Source: Catenulispora sp. GP43
GTDB taxonomy: Bacteria > Actinomycetota > Actinomycetes > Streptomycetales > Catenulisporaceae
NCBI RefSeq assembly: GCF_041260665.1
Contig: NZ_JBGCCT010000032.1
Coordinates: 1 to 64,000, forward strand
Direction: 5' to 3'
DNA length: 64,000 nucleotides
Position 1 is the first letter of the stretch; each line of letters starts with the position of its first letter. The translations under genes were made by a program, and so were the position numbers. Shown one piece after another: positions 43,991-53,751 of the stretch. Under the pieces are notes generated by a model. That model ran no database searches. It saw only the letters and a list, made by a program, of their open reading frames with translations, and was not told where the DNA came from.

Positions 43991-45001
43991 TCATTCGACT
44001 GTCGAAGTGCTGGTGCTTCTGCGCTTGCGCCACTGCATCGGGGACATGCCGTACACCTCACGGAACGCCCGGCTGAAGTGGGAGGAGTTGGAGAATCCCC
44101 ACCGCGCGGCCACCCCGGCCACAGACCGGCGGTGTGCGTCGGGCCGGGCCAGATCGCGGCCCGCGGCCTCCAGCCTGCGCTCACGCACCCAGCCGTTGAC
44201 GGTCGTGCCCTGCTGCTGGAACAGCACATGCAGATACCGCACCGATATGTGGTGCCGGTCGGCGATGGCTTGCGGGGTCAAGTCGGGGTCGCCGAGGCGC
44301 TCCTCGATGGCCGCCTTCACCCGGTCCAGCAGTGCCTGGCGCGGTACTCCCGCCGGCGGGTTCCGGCTGATCTGGTGGGTCACCGCCGCACACACGACAT
44401 CGGCGGCGGCGCGGGCATGGTGCCCGCGCAACGCCGCGTCCGCGACAGCATGCTCTTCGACCAGCGCGGCCGCCAGCATGCTGAGAGCGCCGACGGCATC
44501 ATCGTCGATCAGGGTCGCGGTGACGGCTCGAAGCGCCGATTCCTCCAGCCGCATCAGAGCACGCGGCATCGTCAGGACGTATGCGCGCTGCCGTCCGGAA
44601 CAGACGATCTTGAAGGGCCGTCCCGCATCGTGGAGCACCAACGCCCCGGCCGGCACTCGGAGCGAACGCCCGTCCTGGATCAGCAGGACATCGCCCGCGA
44701 CCTGCAGGCGGGCCAAGATGTGCCGACGCGATTCGATCCCGACGCCGCTGCCACGGCGGGCGATGACCACCGGCCCTGATTCCTCGATGGCCACCTGCAC
44801 TCCGCCACTCCACTCCGCCGTGACGGACGCCGGGAACGACTTGGCGCTGCATGCCGCCATCTCGACGTCCCCGTAGGCCCGCGACAGCGCACGCCGCCAG
44901 GCCTTCGCACCGTCTTCGGGCCCGTAGTCGGCGCTGGAGAAGGCGGTCGGAGCCAGACTCTTCAGCACCGGTGCACGGACGGCCGGGGTTCCGGAGGTCA
45001 T
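43991..45001 (-). CDS. AraC-family regulator, second gene of the pair
   Basis: 336 aa from ATG 45001, which overlaps the stop of the other AraC gene as ATGA. The N-terminal domain has the AraC_binding_2 pattern (PAGALVLHDAGRPFKIVCSG, RAYVLTMPRALMRLEESALR). The C-terminal double HTH is intact: VKAAIEERLGDPDLTPQAIA with HHISVRYLHVLFQQQGTTVN, and RRSVAGVAARWGFSNSSHFS with RAFREVYGMSPMQWRKRR. Regulators of this group control oxidation or degradation genes. The HSL hydrolase follows after about 120 bp on the same strand and is a likely target. Confidence 0.88.
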   Translation of the reverse strand: MTSGTPAVRAPVLKSLAPTAFSSADYGPEDGAKAWRRALSRAYGDVEMAACSAKSFPASVTAEWSGGVQVAIEESGPVVIARRGSGVGIESRRHILARLQVAGDVLLIQDGRSLRVPAGALVLHDAGRPFKIVCSGRQRAYVLTMPRALMRLEESALRAVTATLIDDDAVGALSMLAAALVEEHAVADAALRGHHARAAADVVCAAVTHQISRNPPAGVPRQALLDRVKAAIEERLGDPDLTPQAIADRHHISVRYLHVLFQQQGTTVNGWVRERRLEAAGRDLARPDAHRRSVAGVAARWGFSNSSHFSRAFREVYGMSPMQWRKRRSTSTSTVE

Positions 45002-46032
45002 CCTGGCTCCCCCGCCGCGTTCCCTTCGGCGAGCTGCTGCAACCACTCGGACGGCGAGATGCCGTAGGCACCGCGGAACACCCGGCCGAAATGCGCGCTG
45101 CTGGAGAACCCCCACCGGCGGGCGATCTGTCCCACGCCGGCGGCACCACCGCCGGCAGCCAGTTCGCTCCGGCATTCGAGCAGGCGCAGCTCGCGGATCC
45201 ATCGCCCGACGCTGGTGCCCTCGTCTCGGAACAGCTTGTGCAAATAGCGCACAGAGATTCCGTGGGCCAGCGCGATCGCCCCCGGGCTCAGCTCCGGATC
45301 GGACAGATGGCAGCGGATGAAGGCCTTGATCCGGAACAACAAGGCCCGGTCCGCGCCGGGCAGGTCGGCCGATCGCAGGCCGAGATGGTCCGCGGCCGCC
45401 GCCGCCAGCAGACCGGTCATGCTCTGCGCCAGGCGGCCGACCGCGGCGGCGTCGTAGCGCGTGGAGACGTCCGCCAGCCGGTCCATGAACGGCGAGACCA
45501 GCGCGGTGATTCCGTGGGTCGGACGCATCGTCCGGGCGGTGAGCTGCCGGAGTTCGGCCTCGCTCGGGCCGAGCAGGTATCGGGGCACGGCGAAGATCTT
45601 CATCGTGAACCGCTCGGGAAACCGGGTGCGGTAAGGACGCATGGTCTCGAAGAACGCGATATCCCCGGGTTCCAGGTCGGCGATTCGGCCGTCCTGCTCG
45701 ACCTGGCAGCGGCCGCTGCTCTGGACCGCGACGAAGACCTGGCCGCCGTCGCCGCGGGCGATGAAGCGGGGAGCCCGGTGCATCTCCCCCGGGTCGCAGT
45801 CCACTCTGGTGATCTGCAGGTCTCCCAGTTGGTCGATGGTCAGCGAGGCGTCGATAGTGGGCCGCTCGGTGGTGATGTCCATCCCGACGAGCGAGGCCAT
45901 GACGGCGTCGCGCCAGAAGTCCAGGCGCTCGGTGGCGGGCACCGATCGGGTGGTGATCACGTGGCCCCGGGACGGGTCGGCCGACACGACGCCGTCGTCC
46001 CCGTCTGGAGATGAGTCCGGTGTCTCTCGCAT
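44998..46032 (-). CDS. AraC-family regulator, first gene of the pair
   Basis: 344 aa from ATG 46032 (an upstream in-frame ATG at 46068 also exists). The sensor domain contains the family motifs VAVQSSGRCQVEQDGRIADL and LEPGDIAFFETMRPYRTRFP. The HTH part is complete (AIALAHGISVRYLHKLFRDE, IARRWGFSSSAHFGRVFRGA, ending SPSEWLQQL). It and the next AraC gene overlap by 4 bases, so they are translated together; a pair could act as a heterodimer or respond to two related ligands. The two proteins are only distantly alike, so this is not a recent duplication. Confidence 0.87.
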   Translation of the reverse strand: MRETPDSSPDGDDGVVSADPSRGHVITTRSVPATERLDFWRDAVMASLVGMDITTERPTIDASLTIDQLGDLQITRVDCDPGEMHRAPRFIARGDGGQVFVAVQSSGRCQVEQDGRIADLEPGDIAFFETMRPYRTRFPERFTMKIFAVPRYLLGPSEAELRQLTARTMRPTHGITALVSPFMDRLADVSTRYDAAAVGRLAQSMTGLLAAAAADHLGLRSADLPGADRALLFRIKAFIRCHLSDPELSPGAIALAHGISVRYLHKLFRDEGTSVGRWIRELRLLECRSELAAGGGAAGVGQIARRWGFSSSAHFGRVFRGAYGISPSEWLQQLAEGNAAGEPG

Positions 46033-46104
46033 GGTTCCAGCCTGCCGGGGCCGGGCTGTGAACCGCATGAGTCGCCCGACTGACCGGTGACTGGTTCGGC
46101 GGAA

Positions 46105-47106
46105 TCAGCTCCCGGTCACCCTGGAGCGCAGGAACTCGCAGCCGTATCGCACCGCGGCCCGGCTGGGAGGACTGTCCTTCAGCGCGTTCAGGGCGACGAA
46201 ATCGTGGACGGTCCCCAAGAATCGCATCGCGGACGCCTCGACCCCGGCTTCGCGCAGTCGCCGAGCGTACTGTTCGCCCTCGTCCCGGGCTATATCGGCC
46301 TCGGCGGTGACGATCAGCGTCGGCGGCAGACCCTCCAGGTCGCCGCGGCCCGCGTGCAGTGGGGAGGCGGTCGGCTCGTTCCAGTACTCACAGCCGTACA
46401 GGTACTCCCGCCAATAGCGACGCAGCGCTTTGCGAGTCAGCAGATAGCCGGTGGCGAACCGGTGCTGGGACTCGCTGTCGCAGGCAGCGTCTATGAGTGG
46501 ATAAAAAAGCAACTGTGCGGCAAGGCGGGGACCGCCATGTTTCTTGGCCACCATGGCGAGCGCCGTCGCGAGAGTCGCGCCCGCGCAATCACCGGCCACG
46601 GCTGTCCGGTCCGCGTCCAGGCCCAGTTCGTCCTGCTGGTCCACGATCCAGGTCAGCAGTGCGTAGCACTCCTGCAGCGCGATCGGATAGCGAGCCTCCG
46701 GTGTCCGGCTGTATTCGGGCACGACGGCGGCCGTGCCCGTTCCCTTGACCAGTTCGCCGACCAGACGCACGTGGGTCTGGGCGTCGCCGAGCATCCACCG
46801 GCCACCGTGCACGTAGAACAACGTCGGAGGTGGCTTGCCGGCACCTCGGACGTCCCTCGGCCGGAAGATCCAGAAACCCACGAGCCCGGAAGGCCCGACC
46901 GGCGCCACCCGGAACTCGGCGTGCACATCGAAGTCCTCGATGCAGTCGGCCTGAACCTCCTGCAGCGCCTGGCGCCCCAGAGCCGGCCCCAGGTCGTCCA
47001 GGGACGGCGGCGCCGATGAAGCCGCGATGAGCTGTTCGACGGCAGGATCGAGAACCACCGTGATCGCCCGGTACGACTCGACATCGTCGCTCGAAACCGG
47101 CTCCAT
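46105..47106 (-). CDS. HSL-family alpha/beta hydrolase with Cys nucleophile, second copy
   Basis: 333 aa. Close relative of the protein at 35060: YVHGGRWMLGDAQTHVRLVG, nucleophile elbow AVAGDCAGATLATALAMVA with C174 instead of Ser, acid in VTAEADIARDEGEQYARRLR, and His in FLGTVHDFVALNAL. The sequence around the Cys is kept in both copies, and no Ser is nearby to take its place. It lies 56 bases after a LAL regulator on the same strand, which is the same arrangement as at 32-36 kb. I infer a duplicated regulator-hydrolase unit. Cytosolic. Confidence 0.87.
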   Translation of the reverse strand: MEPVSSDDVESYRAITVVLDPAVEQLIAASSAPPSLDDLGPALGRQALQEVQADCIEDFDVHAEFRVAPVGPSGLVGFWIFRPRDVRGAGKPPPTLFYVHGGRWMLGDAQTHVRLVGELVKGTGTAAVVPEYSRTPEARYPIALQECYALLTWIVDQQDELGLDADRTAVAGDCAGATLATALAMVAKKHGGPRLAAQLLFYPLIDAACDSESQHRFATGYLLTRKALRRYWREYLYGCEYWNEPTASPLHAGRGDLEGLPPTLIVTAEADIARDEGEQYARRLREAGVEASAMRFLGTVHDFVALNALKDSPPSRAAVRYGCEFLRSRVTGS

Positions 47107-47162
47107 CCCTCGCGCTTCCCCCCGACCCGTCCAGCACCCTATCCCGGCGATCCCGGTCGACC

Positions 47163-49862
47163 TTACCCGTCTTCCAGCAGATCACGCAGCTGGTGCCGAC
47201 TGCTGATGCCCAGTTTGGGATACACGTTGTACAGGTGCGATCCCACAGTCCGGGGCGACAGATAAAGCTGTTCACCGATCTCACGATTCGACAAGCCGCT
47301 GGCTGCGAGCTGGGCGATCTGTTGCTGCTGGGCCGTGAGCAGGCCCAGCACCGCGGAAGGTTCCTGGGCGGTGGCGACCCCGCTGGCCCGCATCTCACCG
47401 CGGACGGCTGCGATCAGCGGACCCGCGCCCAGTTGCTCGGCGACTTCGAGCGCGGCAGCGAGTTGTTCGCGCGCCCCGGTCGTCCGTCTACGGCGCCGCA
47501 GCCAGAGCGCGTAGCTCAGCCGGGCCTGGGCACGTTCCAGCGGCCATTGCTCGCCGCCGGGATTGACCAGGGCCAACTGGAAGCTGTTCTCCGGATCGGC
47601 TTCGGGGTCGACGAGTGCTGCCGCATGGTGTATCAGCAGCGTCATGCGGGTGCTCGGCCGCTCCCCCGCACCGTCCCGGATCCGCCGCAGGACCACCGCC
47701 GCCTCCTGCGATCGGCCTGATCGGACGGCGGCGACAGCGAGGTCTGCCACGGCCCGTGCGGACAGGTGCGGGTGTTCGGGCTCGCCGTCGGCATCGAACA
47801 GGCTCCTCAGCGAGCGGAAAGCACCGGTCCAGTCGCACCGCGCCGCGGCGGACCACGCACGGGCGTGCGCGAGCCGAGCACGGGTGGCGGCGTTCTCGTC
47901 GAGATCGACGTCGATCCCGACCGCGCGGCCGGCGGCGTCGTCGGCCGTTGCCTCACCCCGCAGCGCAGCGAGGCCGAACTGGAGCACCCGAAGATCAGCC
48001 GCCACCCGGCTCATCCCGAGGACCGCGGCCTCATCCCCAGCCGTCTCGATCAGCGTGCCGGCTTCGGCCCAGCGGCCTGTGGCCACCAGGGTGTCGGCCA
48101 GCGGGGCGACCGTCAGCGCCCGGATCCCGAAAGCCGCACGGACTCGTAGCTGAGAGTCGGCTCGGCGGTATTGCTCGATACACGTATCCGGTTCGTCTGC
48201 ACGGTAGGCCACCGTCCCGGCCGCGAGTCGGCGTGCGATGCGGCCGGGGCCGTCGGGAAGCACTCCCAAGCGGGGGTGCTCCAGCCGACGCAGAACGGGA
48301 GCGGCCAAGACCTGCCCCACGGCGACCGAGATGTAGTCCTGCAAAGCCGATCGGAGTGCGGTGTCGTCCAGCAGCGCGAGTACCTCCGGAGCAGCGCCGC
48401 CGGCGTCGTCGGCCGCCTCAGCGCGAGCGAGAATCCGCATGGCCTGTCGCCGGTGATCGGCCAGACCGCTGTGTTCGGCGATGCAAGTGGCGACCGTCGC
48501 GACGGCCAAAGCCAGCGGACCACTGACATCGCCGCAGCGTTCCGCCGCCTCCATCAGCAGATCGAAGGCCTCCTTCTGGTGTGACGCCGCCGACAGCGTC
48601 GTGGCCACGGCACAGGCCACGGCGCAGCCCGACTGCGCATCGCCGTTGTGCCGGATGAACTCCTCATGCAGGGCCCTGACCCACTGCAGATCTCCCACAG
48701 CACAGGCGGCGAGGAGAGCCTGGCCGAGGCGGATGCCGCGACCGGGGCTCGGCGTGAGGCGCGCGGCGTCTTCCAAAGCGCCGGCAGCGGTGAAGGCGTC
48801 GCCAGCCGACCAGGCCGCAGCGGCCAGGTCCCGGGCCACATCCGCGTCGAGTCCCAGCGCCGCGGCGGCCAGGTGCCGGGCGCGGTGTGCCGGGTTCTCG
48901 CCGACGGCTGCAAGATCACGGTGGGCTTGTTGACGAAGGTGCACAGACTGCCAAGCGACGGCGGCACTGCGCCCCAACGGATGGCAGAAGACGATACTCC
49001 GGCCGTCGACAGTGACCAGGCCCGCCGCCTCGGCTGGAGCCCACACCCTCAGGTCGCCGGCACCTAAGGCGGCCATGATCGCGGCCATGTCCTCGCCAGG
49101 CGCCGCGACCCCGGCATAGAGCAGTGCGCGCTGGGTCTGCGCCGGAAGATCGCGGATTCGAGTCACGAACCCGCGCTCCACACGCGTCACACCAGGTGCC
49201 GGACTCGCGAGGAAGGCCCGGGCGCCAGGTACCCGGGTGGCGTGGCACAACTCCAGAAGCGCCGACGGATTCCCGGCGGCTCCCTGAAGCACCTCCAGCC
49301 GGCGGCGGCCGACGGGCGCGCCGGGCTGCGCGTCCAGGATCTCCGCGGCCGATCCCAGGCTGAGCGGCCCCACATACAAGACGTCCGCCTCAGACGGCAG
49401 CCCCGCGGGGGCGATGTCGCCACGAGCCGCGAGCAGCACCGAGACCCGGCGGTTCGCCGCATGCCGGGTGAGCCAGCACAATGCCGCCAACGTCGGCGCG
49501 TCGCAATCCTGCACATCGTCCATGACGATGACCGTCCCGGCGGGAGCATCCAGCGCGCCCAGCATCGCGCGGGCAGACGCGACGCTTCGAAGCCTCAGAC
49601 CCGCGGCGACCCGGCGTTCCGAAGCCGCGGCCGATCCGGAATCGAACAGCCGGCGCAAACCGGCGAAGGGAACGTTCTTCTCGGCGGTCCAGCACTGGGC
49701 CGACAACACCTGGGCCCCGGCAGCCGAGGCGCGTTCGGCGACCGACCGCAGGATCCGCGACTTGCCGATTCCTTCCTCGCCCAGCAGGACGACGATCCCG
49801 GAACCGTCCGGCCCGCACTCGGCCGACCCGAGGATCCGGCTGATCTCCGCGTCCCGTCCCAC
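47163..49862 (-). CDS. LAL-type LuxR regulator 2
   Basis: 899 aa from a GTG at 49862. The sequence enters the ATPase domain at once (MGRDAEISRIL), so the start may be slightly truncated compared with LAL 1. Walker A is LLGEEGIGKSRILR; Walker B is TVIVMDDVQDCD. The long middle part is helical. The LuxR HTH closes the protein: LTAQQQQIAQLAASGLSNRE, LYLSPRTVGSHLYNVYPKLG. It shares the ending SSRHQLRDLL with LAL 1 and, like it, is followed by a Cys-type HSL hydrolase. It is divergent from LAL 3, with 180 bp between them. Confidence 0.87.
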   Translation of the reverse strand: MGRDAEISRILGSAECGPDGSGIVVLLGEEGIGKSRILRSVAERASAAGAQVLSAQCWTAEKNVPFAGLRRLFDSGSAAASERRVAAGLRLRSVASARAMLGALDAPAGTVIVMDDVQDCDAPTLAALCWLTRHAANRRVSVLLAARGDIAPAGLPSEADVLYVGPLSLGSAAEILDAQPGAPVGRRRLEVLQGAAGNPSALLELCHATRVPGARAFLASPAPGVTRVERGFVTRIRDLPAQTQRALLYAGVAAPGEDMAAIMAALGAGDLRVWAPAEAAGLVTVDGRSIVFCHPLGRSAAVAWQSVHLRQQAHRDLAAVGENPAHRARHLAAAALGLDADVARDLAAAAWSAGDAFTAAGALEDAARLTPSPGRGIRLGQALLAACAVGDLQWVRALHEEFIRHNGDAQSGCAVACAVATTLSAASHQKEAFDLLMEAAERCGDVSGPLALAVATVATCIAEHSGLADHRRQAMRILARAEAADDAGGAAPEVLALLDDTALRSALQDYISVAVGQVLAAPVLRRLEHPRLGVLPDGPGRIARRLAAGTVAYRADEPDTCIEQYRRADSQLRVRAAFGIRALTVAPLADTLVATGRWAEAGTLIETAGDEAAVLGMSRVAADLRVLQFGLAALRGEATADDAAGRAVGIDVDLDENAATRARLAHARAWSAAARCDWTGAFRSLRSLFDADGEPEHPHLSARAVADLAVAAVRSGRSQEAAVVLRRIRDGAGERPSTRMTLLIHHAAALVDPEADPENSFQLALVNPGGEQWPLERAQARLSYALWLRRRRRTTGAREQLAAALEVAEQLGAGPLIAAVRGEMRASGVATAQEPSAVLGLLTAQQQQIAQLAASGLSNREIGEQLYLSPRTVGSHLYNVYPKLGISSRHQLRDLLEDG

Positions 49863-50044
49863 CGTCTCGATCGTCGACTCCCGTGGCCCAGACCAGTTTC
49901 TAAGCGGCCGCCGGACGCCTCCGACCGGCCCGATCGATTCTTCCCGGTCTCTTCTGGCCGCTGGTATCTGTCACATGACCAGTCTCGCGGGCAGCGCGCC
50001 TTCCGCGGGTGCGGTCGGATGGGTCGGCCTGGCAGGATGAAGCG

Positions 50045-52717
50045 ATGGTCATGATCCTCGGCCGGGACGACGGTCTGTCCCGGCTCGGTCTTCTGCTCGA
50101 TGCCGCCTTCGACGGAGGGCCGAACGTGCTCGTGCTCACCGGCGAACCCGGAGTCGGCAAGAGCACCCTGGTCGAATGGACGGCACAGCAGGGTGTCATC
50201 CGCGGCATGCGGACGCTGTTGGCCCGGGGCAGCCGGAGCGAGTCCGGATCGCCTCTGGCGGCGATTCAGCAGCTGCTGCGTCGGATCGAGCCAGACGTCC
50301 CGGACACCCACGCCGGAGTGGCGAACCTGCTGTCGGACACCGCGAAACGGCAGCCCTTGCTCCTCCTCGTCGACGACCTCCAGGGGCTCGACCACGAATC
50401 CGTGGCCGTCCTGTCGTTCGTGGCCCGGCGCATTGCCGGCGAATCCATCGCGGTGCTGCTCGCGGCGCGGGAAGACGCGGTACCGGACCGCTTCGACCGG
50501 GACTTCCCCACCCTGGTCGCCGAACCGCTCGACCGCCCGGCCTCCGGTCGGCTCCTGGACGCCCAGCCGCATCCGCCGCACGGCCGGGTACGCGTTCAGA
50601 TCCTGGAGCAAGCCGCGGGCAACCCGCTGGCCTTGATCGAGCTCACCCGGGCCGTCGCCGGAAACCGGGACGGGGACCTCGCCGGCTCGCAGTCCCTGCC
50701 GCTGACCAAGCGGCTCGTGGAGACGTTCGCCGCCGACCTCCCCGACCTGCCAGCCCCGACCCGCAAGGCCTTGCTTCTGTTCGCGGCCGGCGCCACCCGG
50801 TGGTCGCAGGCGCACCGCGCCGACCCGGATCTGGTCGGCGAACAGAGCCTGGAGGCCGCCGAGCGCGCCGGGCTGGTGCGGATCGAGGCCGGACGGGTGA
50901 TCTGGCGCCATCCTGTAACGAAAGCCGCGGTCTACTGGTCTGCGTCCTTCGCCGAGCGCCGCGCAGCCCACCTCGCGCTCGCCGCCGTCACCGACGCCGA
51001 CACCCCGGAATGGCGGGCCCGGCACCTGGCCGCTGCCGCCTTGGGCCAGGACGAGGACGTCGCGGCCGAGCTGGCCCGCGGCGCTGATCGGGCCGAGAGC
51101 CACGGTGCGCAGGCCACGGCAGCCACGCTGCGAGAACGCGCAGCCGAGCTGACGCCCGACCCCGCTGTGCGCGCCAGGCGACTGCTCGCCGCGGCACAAG
51201 CAGCGATGCTGGCCGGCTACCCGCAGTGGGCTGGAGACCTGGCCGGCCAGGTCACCGAGTTCACCCAGGATCCGGAGGTCCGTGCTCGCGCCGCGCTGTC
51301 CGGCGGATGGGCGCTGGGGATCACGCTCCGTCACGATGAGGCGCTGGCGCTGCTGTTCTCCGCCGTCGAGAGCCTGCCGCCCACCGATCCGGCCCAAGCC
51401 GCCGACGCTCTGGTGACGGCGGCGACATCCGTCTACCACTCCGGCGACCCCTTTCACCGGTCGGAGTTCGAACGGCTCTGGGCTCCGGTCTCGAACCTCC
51501 CCGAGCATGTCGAGCGGGCCTGGCCGATCGCCATGCTGCATCCCCACACACGGCGTGCCGCGGGTCTGGACGCGTTGCGGCACAGCCTCGCCGGGCTGAA
51601 CGAGGTTTCCCCGCCGGCCTTGGTCGCGCTCGGTAGCGCCGCCTGGATCCTCGACGAGACCGATACCGCCGTACGCCTGCTGGGCCGAGCCTTGGACCAG
51701 GTACGGCGATCCAGGACCGGCACCGTAAACGCCTCCGTCGCGCTGGCCCTGGCAACGGCGTTGTTCGAGAGCGGAACGTGGGCGTCGGCCGCCGGCTGCG
51801 CCGAGGACGCCTTCCTGATGGCGACCGAGGCCGAAGCGGACTGCATCACGGTGGAGTCGCAGCTGCTGCGGGCCACCCTCAGGGCCCTAAGCGGGGCGCA
51901 CGAGGAGGCTCGATCACAGGCGCTCAACGCCGTGAAAGGCATCGATCTGCGGAAAGCCCGCAACGTGCACGTGCGGTACCGTTACGCCCTGGGGATGGCG
52001 GCGCTGGTCGCGGGCGACATGGTCCCGGCTTACGAACAGCTCCGCAGCGTGTTCACACGAGACTTCCAAACCAGCCCGATCCACTACCACGCCTCCGTGT
52101 ACTACCTCGGCGATCTGGCGTCGGCCGCTGTCCGGGCCCACCGCGCCGACGACGCACGCACCGTGATGAAGGCTGTCGAGCAGACCATCGGCCCCGGCGC
52201 TTCACCCCGTGCGCAGGCGATCCTGCACCGGGGGGCGGCTCTGCTGAGCGGCGATGATCATGCTGCTGCGGAAGAACACTTCCTCGCGGCCCTGGAAGAT
52301 CCCGCTTGTACCCGCTGGCCGTTCGAGCACGCCCTGGTCCAACTCGACTACGGCGAATGGCTGCGCCGCCGTCGGCGGGCGGCCGAGGCCAGGCCGAGGC
52401 TGGCCACCGCGCTGGAGATCTTCCAGCGCCTGGACGCGTGCCCATGGCTGGACCGGGCCACGGCCGAGCTCAGGGCGGCCGGCGGTCCGACGACGCCGCC
52501 CGCGGCGGACAGTCCCGGCGCCGATCTGACTCCGCAGGAACTCCAGATCGCGCAGCTGGCCGCGCAAGGACTCACCAACCGCGACATCGCCACGCGGCTC
52601 TTCCTGTCGCCACGCACTGTCGGCTTCCACCTGCACAAGATCTTCCCCAAGCTCGGCATCACAGCCCGAGCCCAGCTTCGGGACGCTCTGGCCGAACCGC
52701 CTCGGCCAGTGGATTGA
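50045..52717 (+). CDS. LAL-type LuxR regulator 3
   Basis: 890 aa from ATG 50045 (the frame opens at 50009). Walker A is LTGEPGVGKSTLVEW; Walker B is LLLLVDDLQGLD near 110. The C-terminal HTH is LTPQELQIAQLAAQGLTNRD, LFLSPRTVGFHLHKIFPKLG. It differs from LAL 1 and 2 in the HTH end (ITARAQLRDAL), so it probably binds other sites. The next gene downstream is on the other strand and separated by a strong hairpin, so this regulator is monocistronic. Confidence 0.88.
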   Translation: MVMILGRDDGLSRLGLLLDAAFDGGPNVLVLTGEPGVGKSTLVEWTAQQGVIRGMRTLLARGSRSESGSPLAAIQQLLRRIEPDVPDTHAGVANLLSDTAKRQPLLLLVDDLQGLDHESVAVLSFVARRIAGESIAVLLAAREDAVPDRFDRDFPTLVAEPLDRPASGRLLDAQPHPPHGRVRVQILEQAAGNPLALIELTRAVAGNRDGDLAGSQSLPLTKRLVETFAADLPDLPAPTRKALLLFAAGATRWSQAHRADPDLVGEQSLEAAERAGLVRIEAGRVIWRHPVTKAAVYWSASFAERRAAHLALAAVTDADTPEWRARHLAAAALGQDEDVAAELARGADRAESHGAQATAATLRERAAELTPDPAVRARRLLAAAQAAMLAGYPQWAGDLAGQVTEFTQDPEVRARAALSGGWALGITLRHDEALALLFSAVESLPPTDPAQAADALVTAATSVYHSGDPFHRSEFERLWAPVSNLPEHVERAWPIAMLHPHTRRAAGLDALRHSLAGLNEVSPPALVALGSAAWILDETDTAVRLLGRALDQVRRSRTGTVNASVALALATALFESGTWASAAGCAEDAFLMATEAEADCITVESQLLRATLRALSGAHEEARSQALNAVKGIDLRKARNVHVRYRYALGMAALVAGDMVPAYEQLRSVFTRDFQTSPIHYHASVYYLGDLASAAVRAHRADDARTVMKAVEQTIGPGASPRAQAILHRGAALLSGDDHAAAEEHFLAALEDPACTRWPFEHALVQLDYGEWLRRRRRAAEARPRLATALEIFQRLDACPWLDRATAELRAAGGPTTPPAADSPGADLTPQELQIAQLAAQGLTNRDIATRLFLSPRTVGFHLHKIFPKLGITARAQLRDALAEPPRPVD

Positions 52718-52737
52718 TCGCGTTAGGGCTCGGCTGT

Positions 52738-52766
52738 GTGGAGACGCCGCGCTCCGGCGTCTCCAC
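52738..52766. terminator. Bidirectional terminator between convergent genes
   Basis: A 12-bp perfect stem (GTGGAGACGCCG, 52738-52749, with its complement at 52755-52766) and loop CGCTC lie between the stops of LAL 3 and the minus-strand hydrolase. The outer flanks GGCTG/CAGCC extend it. It can serve both strands. Confidence 0.85.
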
Positions 52767-52783
52767 GCAGCCGGTGCAGCTGG

Positions 52784-53503
52784 TCAGCCGGCGGCCCGAA
52801 CCGCCTTCAGAATCAGATCTGCGACGGTCGCGGGGTGAGACAGGGCGACCGCGTGCGAGGCTCCCTCGACCTCGATGACGGTGGCGCCGGAACGACGGCC
52901 GCCGAGCCGCTCCACCTCGGGGTTGATGGCGTTGTCCGCACCGGACACCAGGAGCCAGGTCGGCTTGGTCTTCCACGCGGCGGCGGTCGCCTTCTCCCCG
53001 AAGGCGGCGGCGGTCAGCGGCCGCTGGGCCACGGCTAGGACCTTGCTGACCTCCTCGGGAACGTCGGCCGCGAAGACCTCGGGGAACGCCTCGGTGTTGA
53101 TGGTGAATTCGGCGACCGGCTCACCGTCGGGGCCCGGGTAGCTCCACTCCTTGAGGTTGCTCGCCAGCGGGGTGGCGGGGAAGCCGCCCTGGAGCTCGCC
53201 GAGGCTCTCACCCTCCTCCAGCACGTACGCGGCCACGTAGACGAGGCCGACGACGTTATCGGCGACGCCGGCGACCGTGATGATCGCGCCGCCGTAGGAG
53301 TGCCCGACGAGGACGACCGGGCCGTCGATCTGGGCGACCACGGAGGCGATGTACGCCGAGTCGCCGGACAGGCTGCGCAGCGGGTTCGCCGGCACGAGGA
53401 CCGGCACGCCGGCCGATTGGAGTTCCTTGACGACGCCGGACCAGCTTGCGGCGTCGGCGAACGCGCCGTGCACGAGCACGACGGTGGGGATGGTTTCAGT
53501 CAT
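52784..53503 (-). CDS. Cytosolic alpha/beta hydrolase, EstC/SABP2-like
   Basis: 239 aa from ATG 53503; the open frame runs further upstream, but that part is not hydrolase-like. Motifs: VVLVHGAFADAASWSGVVKE, elbow VVLVGHSYGGAIITVAG, acid in VSGADNAINPEVERLGG, His in EGASHAVALSHP. It is a paralogue of the secreted protein at 41755 without the signal peptide (shared HGAxADAxSW, NPLR and QxPxA features). Small actinobacteria-type esterases of this group act on short esters or lactones; the substrate is unknown. Convergent with LAL 3. Confidence 0.86.
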   Translation of the reverse strand: MTETIPTVVLVHGAFADAASWSGVVKELQSAGVPVLVPANPLRSLSGDSAYIASVVAQIDGPVVLVGHSYGGAIITVAGVADNVVGLVYVAAYVLEEGESLGELQGGFPATPLASNLKEWSYPGPDGEPVAEFTINTEAFPEVFAADVPEEVSKVLAVAQRPLTAAAFGEKATAAAWKTKPTWLLVSGADNAINPEVERLGGRRSGATVIEVEGASHAVALSHPATVADLILKAVRAAG

Positions 53504-53751
53504 GGTGATGTCTTTCGCTGAGCGGACAGATGCTACTTGGCCGCTCACGCTAAAGACGTCTGCGACCCGGATCTGACCGCGAGCGCACCAGCCTGCACCG
53601 CAAAGTGCACCGGTCCCGCGTCGCGACTGCCTTGTTCTCTCCATGCTGAAAGGCAGTGCGCTGCGCGGCACAAAACGTCCACGTCCCGCTTCTAGATTCA
53701 CGGCGAATGTCCCCCCATGGACCGTAGAGGCCACCGAACAGGAGTCCCGTC

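Noticed and set aside
49595..51583. 662-codon minus-strand frame across the divergent LAL genes
   Set aside because: It covers the intergenic region and is antisense to LAL 3; no motif supports it.
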